Source: RYN-230 sp036509255
GTDB lineage: Bacteria; Actinomycetota; Actinomycetes; Streptosporangiales; Streptosporangiaceae
Reading direction: 5' to 3'
Length of the DNA stretch: 34,873 nucleotides
NCBI GenBank assembly: GCA_036509255.1
Contig: DATCFY010000200.1
Location: forward strand, 1 to 34,873
Part shown: in pieces, positions 23,454-30,959 of the stretch
How positions within the stretch are numbered: the stretch's first letter is position 1
How the letters are laid out: each line of letters opens with the position of its first letter
Notes under the pieces: generated by a model
The model's database searches: none
Told to the model about the DNA's origin: nothing
Seen by the model: the letters and a program-made list of their open reading frames with translations, nothing else
Translations under genes and position numbers: made by a program

Positions 23454-25424
23454 ATGGATATACCGCTGCTCTTGGTGACGGCTGCCCTGCTGGCCGCGCT
23501 CGTGGTCGCATGCCTGCTGCCGACCTACGCGGACAGCGCGGACGACCGGGGTGACGGGCGGACGGAGGTCTTCATCCCGGGCCACGTCCGCACGCCCAAC
23601 CACCGGCCGAGGACCTGGGCTTTCCTCGCCATCTCCGCGGCGGCGGGCCTGCTCTTCCTCGGCTGGAAGCGGCCTTCCCTGCCCCTCCTGTACTCCGAGG
23701 GCATGCGCGACGTGGCGGTAGCCCTGACCCACAATGCGGCCGCCGTGAACGGGTACGTCGCCCGGCTCCGCCCGGCCCTCGCGTTCTTCGCCGTCGCGTA
23801 CATCATCGCCATCTCCCTGGTCGTGCGGGCCAGGCTGGGCCGGCGACTGGTGATGCTCCTGCACGTCCCGCTCTACCTCGCGATGACCCTGCTCACCCAG
23901 GCGCTCATGATCGCCATCGGCATCACCACCGGCTGGCCGGTGGGCCCGTTCGGCATCGAGGCGACGCTGGCGAACCTGCTCATCGGCGGCCTGGTCATGA
24001 TGCGCATCACGTTCACGGCTTTCGCCCTGCCCCGGTCGACCACGGTTCCCTTGGTGCGCCGCCCGCGGCTGTGGGACAACGTCCTCACCTGGTGTGCCCT
24101 GATCACCGTGATCACGGTGCTGGTGGGCCTGTACGCGTTCATCTCCCAGCAGGCCAACCTGGGCTCGGTGTGGCAGGTCTTCGTGCCGCTGTACGCGGTC
24201 AGCATGCTGTTCCTGCTGATGTTCGCCCCGCTCTGGCTCCTCTGGTGGGCCAACCGAACGATGCCGCACGCGGGACCGGACCGCCCGCCAGTGGACATCA
24301 TCGTCCCGGCGTACAACGAGGCGGATAACATCGTCCGGCTGCTGCGGTCGATCGACATCGCAGCCGGGCGCTACGGCGGCCCGGTCCGCGTGGTGGTCTC
24401 CAACGACGGCTCGCTCGACAACACGGCGGAACTGGCCGCGGCGGAAATCGCCACGTTCCGGTACGCCCACGCCGAGATCCTGACGAGCGAGAATGGCGGC
24501 CAGGCCGCCGCGCTGAACCGAGGCATCAAGATCACCGACGCGGAGATCGTCATCCGGATCGACGCCGACTGCGTGGTGGGCGAGGATGCCCTCGTCTACG
24601 CCGTGCCGTGGTTCCGGGACCCGGAGATCGGCTGCGTCGGAGCGATGGAAGCGCCGCGGACCGACTCAGTGACCTGGTTCCACCACATGCGGGCGCTGGA
24701 AGCGCTGTTCGTGTTCCGGTTCGCCCGACTCGGCCAGGCCCTGGTGGACGGAATCGTGGTCATCCCCGGCACCTTCACGGCGTTCCGGCGCGGCCCGGCG
24801 GTCACCTGCGGCGGTTTCCCGGTCGGGATGAACGGTGAGGACACCGACCTGACCATGCAGATCGGCCGGCTCGGCTACCGGGTGATGATCGACCCGCGGC
24901 TCATCTCCTACGAGGACGTGCCGCGGAGCCCCGGCGAGTTCGTGGAGCAGCGCACCCGCTGGGCCCGGGCCGGGTTTCACACGTTCGCGCGGCACGTCCC
25001 GATGCGCGCCGGGTCGGCCGGCCCGCGGGTCTGGTTCTGGACCATGCGCCGGGGCTTCTCCTGGTTCTCCATCCAGGCCGGCCTCGTCGCCCCCATTTTC
25101 CTGCTGGAACTCGTCCTCACCAACCCGACCTACCGGCAGAACATGGCCACGTTCGCGCTGCTTTACATCATCGGCGGTGGGCTCGAGCTGGCCATCAGCA
25201 TTCCCTACGCGATCAAGTACCGGTATTGGCGCGCCATCCTGCTCTCACCCTCCTGGTTCATCTTCGCGTTCCTGCGCCGCCTGGCCACCCTGGAGGCGGT
25301 CATCTCCCTGCCCGTCCGCCCCTTCCCCGCGCGGCTGCGGCCCTGGAGGAAGGACAGCCAGCCCGAGCCGCTGCCGGTCCGGGTCGGGCCGAGCGGGGTC
25401 AGCGTCGGCGCCAGCGCGCGGTGA
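23454..25424 (+). CDS. Processive family-2 glycosyltransferase (cellulose/hyaluronan/PNAG synthase type)
   Basis: A 656-residue membrane polysaccharide synthase. About seven hydrophobic helices precede residue 265. The cytosolic GT-A domain has DIIVPAYNEADN (about 281), VVVSNDGSLDNT, IRIDADC (DxD-type, about 367-373), GEDTDLTM (catalytic acid) and QRTRWARAG (QxxRW, about 499-503). More helices follow at about 530-620. The D, DxD, ED and QxxRW set is typical of processive beta-glycan synthases such as BcsA, HasA and PgaC. The seven-helix N-terminal membrane part is larger than in those enzymes. ATG 23454 follows AGAGGA at good spacing; the frame continues upstream to 23334 without support. It is divergent from the HlyD-like and lipoprotein genes. 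The product sugar is unknown. Confidence 0.9.
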   Translation: MDIPLLLVTAALLAALVVACLLPTYADSADDRGDGRTEVFIPGHVRTPNHRPRTWAFLAISAAAGLLFLGWKRPSLPLLYSEGMRDVAVALTHNAAAVNGYVARLRPALAFFAVAYIIAISLVVRARLGRRLVMLLHVPLYLAMTLLTQALMIAIGITTGWPVGPFGIEATLANLLIGGLVMMRITFTAFALPRSTTVPLVRRPRLWDNVLTWCALITVITVLVGLYAFISQQANLGSVWQVFVPLYAVSMLFLLMFAPLWLLWWANRTMPHAGPDRPPVDIIVPAYNEADNIVRLLRSIDIAAGRYGGPVRVVVSNDGSLDNTAELAAAEIATFRYAHAEILTSENGGQAAALNRGIKITDAEIVIRIDADCVVGEDALVYAVPWFRDPEIGCVGAMEAPRTDSVTWFHHMRALEALFVFRFARLGQALVDGIVVIPGTFTAFRRGPAVTCGGFPVGMNGEDTDLTMQIGRLGYRVMIDPRLISYEDVPRSPGEFVEQRTRWARAGFHTFARHVPMRAGSAGPRVWFWTMRRGFSWFSIQAGLVAPIFLLELVLTNPTYRQNMATFALLYIIGGGLELAISIPYAIKYRYWRAILLSPSWFIFAFLRRLATLEAVISLPVRPFPARLRPWRKDSQPEPLPVRVGPSGVSVGASAR

Positions 25425-25468
25425 ACGGCTCCCGTTCGGCTGACCGGAACGCCGGCCGCTGAGCGGCC
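25423..25468 (+). terminator. Two adjacent hairpins after the glycosyltransferase
   Basis: GAACGG-CTC-CCGTTC (25423-25437, overlapping the stop) and GGCCGC-TGA-GCGGCC (25454-25468) are perfect 6-base stems with 3-base loops. No T-run follows, but T-less terminators are common in actinomycetes. Confidence 0.45.
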
Positions 25469-25539
25469 AGCCCAGACAATTGGCCAGATCGTCAGCCGGA
25501 GGCGCCCGCCCGTCACCCGGGGTTGACAGGCTGGCGGTC

Positions 25540-26384
25540 ATGTCCGCGACGGGGCCGCAGCGGGGGGCCCGGTTCACCGCCGTGATGGCCGCCGTCGCGG
25601 CCCGGCTGCCGTTCGGCCTGACCGGGTCGTGTCCGCGCGGCTGGCCGGTTTCGCGGTGATCAGCTCGATCACCTTCCCCGTGGACCTAGCCCTGCTGACC
25701 GCCTTTCACGGCGGGCTGAGATGGCCACTGCCCGTAGGCATTACCGCGGCTTACGCGTTGGCGTCCGGCCTGGGGTACATCCTCAACCGTTCGCTCAACG
25801 TCCGCTCGCACGGTGCCCTCGGCCCCCAGCTGACGGTCTACACCGCGGTGGTGACGGTCAACTTCCTGGGCCTGATCCTCGGCGTGACCACCGGGCTGGC
25901 CGCGCTCGGCCTGGACTACCGGCTGGCCCGGCTGGCCGCGGCCGCGTGTGAGTGCGTGTACATGTATGCGGGGATGCGCTGGCTGGTCTTCCGCGACGTG
26001 GCCAGCCCGGCACTGGGGGATCGGCGCCCGCAACCTGTGCACCCGCCGGCCCGAGCCCAGGATCGCTCATCTCAGTCAGCTTCCCTGCCTGGCTCCGGGC
26101 CCGTCCCGGGACCGCGCCATCCGTGCCACCATTCGGCCAGCGCCAGCTGCAGCAGCCCGGGCAGCAGGTCCCGGGACCTGCGGACCATCCAGCCGGTTCC
26201 CTTGGTGGCCATCCAGTGGGCCTGCCGCCAGGTGCTCGGCTCCGGGTTGGCGGGCTCGGGATCGGGCGGGGCGAGCGGCGGCATGCCCCGCTCGGCCAGC
26301 CGGGCCGCGAACATCCCGGCCAGCATCCGGTGCCCGCGTTCGCTGGGATGCAGCCGGTCCACTCCCCACATGCGCTTGTCGTAG
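25540..26384 (+). pseudogene. GtrA-family membrane protein gene with apparent frameshift
   Basis: GtrA-like proteins are four-helix membrane proteins of about 130-150 residues, thought to help move polyprenyl-linked sugars. The N-terminal part is read from ATG 25540 (ending AARLPFGLT) but that frame stops at 25659. The rest, RVVSARLAGFAVISSI onward through four helices to MRWLVFRDV, is in another frame. One extra base near 25620-25626 would join them into the usual RLPFGL-x-RVV sequence. Either the gene is broken or the sequence lacks a base. An internal GTG at 25629 could start a protein without the short N-terminal segment. The conserved domain ends near 26010; the frame then stays open to 26384, running against the 3' end of the SGNH gene. 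Confidence 0.7.
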
Positions 26385-26917
26385 ATCTCAGGGCAGGCTG
26401 CGAGGTCTACGTGGACGAGGTCGTAGCGCACCGCGAGCTGGCCCAGGGCCGCGTTGATCTCGTGGGCCCGGCGGGCCAGCGGGCGGCGGACCGAGGCCGG
26501 GATCCGGAGCAGCAGCCCGGGGTCGGGGAGGCTCGCGGTGAGCACCACCGTGCCGGCGTGCCGGAGCGCGGCGACGATATTCTCCAGATCGGCGGCGATC
26601 GCGGCGGGGTCGAACTTGCCGCGCAGCGTGTCGTTGACTCCGACCAGGACCGAGGCGAGGGCCGGGCGCACCGAGAGCGCCACGGGCAGCTGCTCGCTGG
26701 CCACGTCCCGGACCAGGGCCCCGCTGCGGGCCAGGTTGCACAGCTCGACCTGATCCGGTGGCGCCAGCGACCCGGCCAGCAGGGCCGCCCAGCCGCGCCA
26801 GCCACCGTGCGGCATCTGGTCCCCGATCCCCAGTGTCACCGAATCTCCCAGGGCTGCGAAGCGCATCACCGGCTCGGGCACCGCGGTCCGGGCACCCGCC
26901 TCGGATGTGCTGGTCAC
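26072..26917 (-). CDS. SGNH/GDSL-type hydrolase
   Basis: A 281-residue SGNH-fold esterase or lipase-like enzyme. Block I FAALGDSVTLG carries the nucleophile Ser26, the block II glycine is in NLARSGALVRD, block III is VGVNDTL, and block V VDRLHPSERGH supplies the catalytic Asp and His. There is no signal peptide, so it should work inside the cell, perhaps removing or transferring acyl groups on glycans or other metabolites. GTG 26917 overlaps the stop of the GT4-like gene (GTGA), so the two are translationally coupled. After the SGNH domain comes a C-terminal region of about 65 residues with MVRRSRDLLPGLLQLALAEWW. The substrate cannot be assigned. Confidence 0.88.
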   Translation of the reverse strand: MTSTSEAGARTAVPEPVMRFAALGDSVTLGIGDQMPHGGWRGWAALLAGSLAPPDQVELCNLARSGALVRDVASEQLPVALSVRPALASVLVGVNDTLRGKFDPAAIAADLENIVAALRHAGTVVLTASLPDPGLLLRIPASVRRPLARRAHEINAALGQLAVRYDLVHVDLAACPEIYDKRMWGVDRLHPSERGHRMLAGMFAARLAERGMPPLAPPDPEPANPEPSTWRQAHWMATKGTGWMVRRSRDLLPGLLQLALAEWWHGWRGPGTGPEPGREAD

Positions 26918-28061
26918 CGCGGGTTCCTGCCCGGCCCGCGGGCCCCGGCGACGGCCGCGGCCACCGGGGGGAAGCCACGCTCCGCGGCCAGCCCGTGCGC
27001 GTCGAGGAAGCCGTGGACCGCGGTGGGCCAGTCGAACCGCTCGGCCTGCTGGCGCGCCAGCCGCCGGCGTCCGGTCACGTCCTGTTCCAGCACGCGCTGG
27101 ACGGCGTCGGCACACGCCGCATCGTGGTCTTCCGTGGCCAGGCCGGCTGGCCCGACGATCTCGGGCAGGGCGCTCCGGCTGCTGACCACGACGGGGGTTC
27201 CGCTGGCCAGCGCCTCCAGGGCCGAGAACCCGAACGTCTCCACCGGCCCGGGCGCGATCACCACGTCGGCGGTGGCGAGCAGCCGGGCCAGCAGCCCGCG
27301 GTCGGAGACATGCCGCAGGAACCGGACGGGCAGGCCGCGGGCCTGGGCCTGCAGCGCCCGGCGCTGCGGGCCGTCCCCCGCGACCACGAGCACCGCGGGC
27401 ACACCGCGGCGCGCTGCGGCCGCTTTTCCGGCGACAGCCGGCTGCAGTGCACCAGCAGGGCCTGGTCGCCCGGGGCGATCCGGGAGCGCAGGCCCTCGTC
27501 GCGGCGGTCGGGGTGGAAGCAGGCCAGATCGACGCCGAACGAGACCTGGACCAGGTTCGGCACGCCGAGCCGGCGGAATTCGGCCGCGGCCCACGCGGTG
27601 GTGCAGACCACCACGTCGTATGAGGCGGCCGTGCTGCGGTTGAAGCGGTCGGCGAGCCGGGCCGTGGGCACTGCGGGCGGGCTGAACATCTCCATCAGCC
27701 CGGCCAGGCTGTCGTGCGACACCATCATCGACCGGACCCCGTGGGCCCGGGCCCACGCTCCGGTCCAGCGCAGCGTGGTGCGGTCGGACACCTCGAGCCG
27801 GTCGGGCTCCAGTTCCTCGAGCAGCCGCCGCAGCGACCGGCGGGCCAGGATGGCGCGGTATCCGCCAGTGCCGGGCACCCGCCAGCCGGGAACGGTGACG
27901 ACCAGGCCCTGCTCCGTGCGGTTTCGCCCTGGCTGGGGACCGGGGATGACGAGCACCGGTTCGTGACCGGCGGCCTGGTAGCCCGCGCCGAGCTCACGCA
28001 GCGCGGTGCGCAGGCCCCCTGAGGCCGGGGCCACGTAGTTGGCGAGCCGCACGATCCTCAC
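26914..28061 (-). pseudogene. GT4-type glycosyltransferase gene with apparent frameshift
   Basis: Both halves of a family-4, GT-B fold glycosyltransferase are present but in different frames. The N-terminal half begins at GTG 28061 with MRIVRLANYVAPASGGLRTA and runs to LLVHCSRLSPEKRP. The C-terminal half, RRGVPAVLVVAGDGPQ through APGPVETFGFSALEALASGTPVVVS (the nucleotide-sugar EX7E-like region), continues in the next frame to the stop at 26914. The break lies at about 27405-27425 in GC-rich DNA, where relatives as I recall them have some ten more residues, so a small deletion with loss of frame fits. Such enzymes transfer sugars from nucleotide donors onto lipid or glycan acceptors. The downstream SGNH gene still overlaps its stop. 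Sequencing error is the main alternative. Confidence 0.75.
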
Positions 28062-28133
28062 GCACTGATCTTGACGTCACCAGGCTCAGTAATCGGCAAC
28101 TCAGCGTGACAACTTCGCGAACAGTAGGCGGCA

Positions 28134-28976
28134 TTACCGCGCGGGAAGCGGGTCCCGCCAGCGGGCGCCGGACGGCAGCGCGGCCAGCAGCGCCCGTGCC
28201 CAGTCGCGGTAACCAGCCTGGCTGGGGTGGAAGTAGTCCGACGCGAACTTGCCGCTCCAGGGCGGCCGGAAATGCGTGGACACCTCGGCCACCGGGAGCC
28301 CGCGCGCCCGGGCGTGGCGATGGATGGCCCGGTTGATCCGCACCACGTAGGGCACGCTGAACCCGCCGAGGACGCCCCACAGGCCGCCCGGCAGGGGCAG
28401 GTCCAGGACGACAGTCTCGTCGGGCAGGGTGGCCAGGAGCGTGCGCAGGTCGGCGAACAGCCGGGATGGCGCGGTGTACAGGATGTCGTTCACGCCGATT
28501 CCGCAGGTCACGAGGTCCGGGGCGGCGGGCAGCCGGGGCAGCTGGTACTGCAGGACGTCCCGGATGAGCGCGCCGGAGGTGGACAGGTTGAGCACCCGCC
28601 AGCGTTGCCCGGTCCGCTCCCGGAGTTCGGCCAGCACCTGACCGACGTACCCGCTTTCCGGGCTGGGCGCGCCGAGACCCTGGGCCGTCGAGTCCCCCAG
28701 CACCACCCAGAGTGGCCCGGACTCGGTGAGGATCCGGTAGTTGTGCAGCTGCCAATGGCTGGCGAACGCGACACAGTCGCCGCGCATGGCCACCACGCCG
28801 TCGGTCCACCGGCCGAACCAGCCGCCGCGCAGTCCGGACAGATCCGCGACCGGGGTCCGGGTCACGTACGAGGCCATGTTGGCCACGATCTCGACCGGTG
28901 ACCGGCGCACCCCGTCGCTGCGTCCCGGGAACGCCTTCATCCAAGCGGGACGAGAAACCTCGGACGCCCGGTGCAT
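28134..28976 (-). CDS. SGNH/GDSL-type hydrolase, second copy
   Basis: A 280-residue SGNH-fold hydrolase, only distantly similar to the one at 26072-26917. Block I VVLGDSTAQGLGAP carries nucleophile Ser96, STSGALIRD has the block II glycine, GIGVNDIL is block III, and DYFHPSQAGY near residue 254 gives the catalytic Asp and His. Around 90 residues precede the catalytic domain, including a Trp-rich stretch before block I; they do not form a signal peptide. The start is ATG 28976, five bases after AGGGAG. It is the first gene of a minus-strand run with the GT4-like gene and the other SGNH gene. A role in acyl modification of a surface glycan is inferred from context only. Confidence 0.88.
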   Translation of the reverse strand: MHRASEVSRPAWMKAFPGRSDGVRRSPVEIVANMASYVTRTPVADLSGLRGGWFGRWTDGVVAMRGDCVAFASHWQLHNYRILTESGPLWVVLGDSTAQGLGAPSPESGYVGQVLAELRERTGQRWRVLNLSTSGALIRDVLQYQLPRLPAAPDLVTCGIGVNDILYTAPSRLFADLRTLLATLPDETVVLDLPLPGGLWGVLGGFSVPYVVRINRAIHRHARARGLPVAEVSTHFRPPWSGKFASDYFHPSQAGYRDWARALLAALPSGARWRDPLPAR

Positions 28977-29025
28977 GCGTGCTCCCTGCTCCGGTCACCC
29001 GGCGGTGTTGACGTAGAGATGAACG

Positions 29026-29055
29026 ACGATAGGCATCTAAATCGACGGCTGTCAA
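29026..29055 (-). promoter_or_regulatory. Candidate promoter of the minus-strand SGNH/GT4 operon
   Basis: On the minus strand TTGACA (29055-29050) and TATCGT (29031-29026) are 18 bases apart, giving a leader of about 43 bases before ATG 28976. A plus-strand pair, TTGACG (29008-29013) and TAGGCA (29030-29035), overlaps it and could serve the HdeD-like gene. Confidence 0.5.
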
Positions 29056-29239
29056 AGTCCCGGTGTACGGCCCGCAGGGCCCGGGCCGTCCAGGCCGCCG
29101 GTGCGGGAGCGGTGGCGCTGGTGGCGTGGTAACCAGCCACCGGCGGGAGCCGCGCGGATTGTGCCGCCGCACATCGACAAGGGCCGCCTTCGTCCCCGAT
29201 GCTTGATCTGTACCATCCTGACTATCGCGGGAGCCCCGG

Positions 29240-29851
29240 ATGAGTCCTGACGCACGGACCGATATCGCTGACTCGATGGCCTCGCTTGGCCGGCACTGGA
29301 TCTGGCTTCTGTCCTTTGGCATCCTCACGCTAATCGCGGGCGTAGCCGTGGTGGCGTGGCCCGGCCCGACAGTCATCGTCATCGCCGTGCTTTTCGGCAT
29401 CCAGCTGATCGTGGCGGGCATCTTCCAGTTCGTGAGCGCGTTCGCGGGCAGCGACCTGACGGGCGGAGTCCGGGTGCTGCGCGCTGTGCTGGGGTTGCTT
29501 GCCTTCGTGGTCGGGCTGTACGCGGTGCGCCACGTGCTGATCTCGGTGGTGGCGCTGGCCCTGCTGCTGGGCATCTTCTGGATCGTCAACGGCTTCTCGG
29601 AGATCTTCAACGCACTGGCCTACCGGGACCACCCGCACCGGGGCTGGACCGGCTTCACCGGCGTGCTCAGCATCCTGGCCGGGATCGTCGTGCTTTCCTA
29701 TCCAGGTATCTCGCTGGTGACGCTGTCTTGGGTGCTCGGCATCTGGCTGATCATCTACGGGGTGATGGAGATCGCGCTGGCGTTCCGGGTCCGGTCAGCC
29801 CTCGGCCAGGTCCGGCACGCCGTGGCCCACCCGTCTGAGCAGTCCGTCTGA
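29240..29851 (+). CDS. HdeD/DUF308-family membrane protein
   Basis: A 203-residue polytopic protein of the HdeD family, named after an enterobacterial acid-resistance protein but found widely with unclear function. About six helices are arranged as three repeated pairs, including WIWLLSFGILTLIAGVAVVAW, VIVIAVLFGIQLIVAGIF, VALALLLGIFWIVNGFSEIF and VTLSWVLGIWLIIYGVMEIAL. ATG 29240 has GGGAG six bases upstream. The C-terminus is set by a 13-base tandem duplication: the present stop is made by the second copy being read in a shifted frame. The MBL-fold gene follows 83 bases later on the same strand. The region upstream carries overlapping divergent promoter-like boxes. Confidence 0.88.
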   Translation: MSPDARTDIADSMASLGRHWIWLLSFGILTLIAGVAVVAWPGPTVIVIAVLFGIQLIVAGIFQFVSAFAGSDLTGGVRVLRAVLGLLAFVVGLYAVRHVLISVVALALLLGIFWIVNGFSEIFNALAYRDHPHRGWTGFTGVLSILAGIVVLSYPGISLVTLSWVLGIWLIIYGVMEIALAFRVRSALGQVRHAVAHPSEQSV

Positions 29852-29856
29852 GCAGT
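29831..29856 (+). repeat. 13-base tandem duplication over the HdeD-like stop codon
   Basis: CCGTCTGAGCAGT occurs twice in direct succession (29831-29843, 29844-29856). The TGA stop at 29849-29851 lies in the second copy, out of frame relative to the first. Confidence 0.85.
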
Positions 29857-29934
29857 CCATCTCAACCAGGCGGAAGATCACGCGCGGAGCGCCGCACGGC
29901 CCGCGGCTAGGTTGGGCTACCGGGAAGGAGCCTG

Positions 29935-30879
29935 ATGAGCAGCCTGGCCAGCGATATCACCGTCCCGGGACGGCCCGAGGTACACGAGGTGTCCGCCGGG
30001 GTCTACGCCTACATCCAGCCCGACGGCACCTGGTGGATCAACAACACCGGGTTCCTGACCGGGCCGCAGGGAGTCATCAGCATCGACGCCTGCGCGACCC
30101 ACCGCCGGACCCGCGCGTACCAGGCCGCCATCGCGACCGTCACGCCGAAGCCGGTGCGCACGGTGGTCAACACGCACCACCATGGCGACCACACGTTCGG
30201 CAACTGCCTGTTCCCGGCCGCGGCCATCGTCGGCCACGAGAGCACGCGCACCGAGGCTCTCGCCTTCGGCCCGGCGCGTGACCTGGGCTTCTGGGACGGG
30301 CCGGACTGGGGCGAGCTGGTCCTCGACCCGCCGTTTGTCACGTTCACCGACGAGATCGCGGTGCACGCAGGTGACCTCCGCGCAGCCGTGCGTCACGTCG
30401 GTACTCCCGCCCATACCACTAACGATTCGATCGTCTGGATCCCGGACCGCTCCGTGCTGTTCTGCGGGGACCTCATTTTCAACGGGGGGACGCCCTTCCT
30501 CCTGATGGGCTCGGTGGCGGGGGCGGCCGAGGTGCTGGAACAGGTCGTGGCGCCGCTCGAGGCCCGGGTCACGGTGCCGGGCCACGGTCCTGTCTTCGAG
30601 GGCACAGGGCCGCTCGAGGCAACGCTGGACTACCTCCGGTTCGTGCTGGATGTCGCGGCCCGCGCCCGGGTGGCGGGGGTCGCCCCGCTCGCCGCGGCCC
30701 GGGACACCGACCTGGGCCGCTTCGCCGGCTGGGCCGACCCTGAGCGGATCGTCGGCAACCTGCACCGGGCCTGCGCCGAACTCGCCGGGACACCGCGCGG
30801 AGGACCCATCGACGTGCCTGCCGCGCTGGCCGACATGGTGGCCTACAACGGCGGGGCGCCGCTCAGCTGCCTGGCGTAG
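29935..30879 (+). CDS. MBL-fold metallo-hydrolase
   Basis: A 314-residue metallo-beta-lactamase-fold protein with a complete metal site: THHHGDHTFGN (His81, His83, Asp85, His86), the next His in GTPAHTTNDSI, the bridging Asp in LFCGDLIF and the last His in VPGHGPV. These should bind two zinc or iron ions. N-terminal strands (YAYIQPDGTWWINNTGFL, VISIDACATH) fit the glyoxalase II/cyclase-like branch rather than true beta-lactamases. There is no signal peptide, so it is cytosolic. AAGGAG (29925-29930) is four bases before ATG 29935, and TAGGTT at 29908-29913 might be a -10 box. Antibiotic hydrolysis should not be assumed; the natural substrate is unknown. Confidence 0.9.
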   Translation: MSSLASDITVPGRPEVHEVSAGVYAYIQPDGTWWINNTGFLTGPQGVISIDACATHRRTRAYQAAIATVTPKPVRTVVNTHHHGDHTFGNCLFPAAAIVGHESTRTEALAFGPARDLGFWDGPDWGELVLDPPFVTFTDEIAVHAGDLRAAVRHVGTPAHTTNDSIVWIPDRSVLFCGDLIFNGGTPFLLMGSVAGAAEVLEQVVAPLEARVTVPGHGPVFEGTGPLEATLDYLRFVLDVAARARVAGVAPLAAARDTDLGRFAGWADPERIVGNLHRACAELAGTPRGGPIDVPAALADMVAYNGGAPLSCLA

Positions 30880-30959
30880 CCCGCCGGCTAGCGCGCACCG
30901 CCACCGGTGACGGCGCGTCGCCACGCATGAACTCCGGCAGCAGGCATTTGGGCTGGCCG

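Noticed and set aside
27994..29610. 538-residue minus-strand open frame
   Set aside because: Out-of-frame reading across the second SGNH gene, the intergenic region and antisense of the HdeD-like gene.
29935..30879. Beta-lactamase
   Set aside because: The MBL fold is clear, but there is no signal peptide and the sequence fits general MBL hydrolases rather than class B lactamases.
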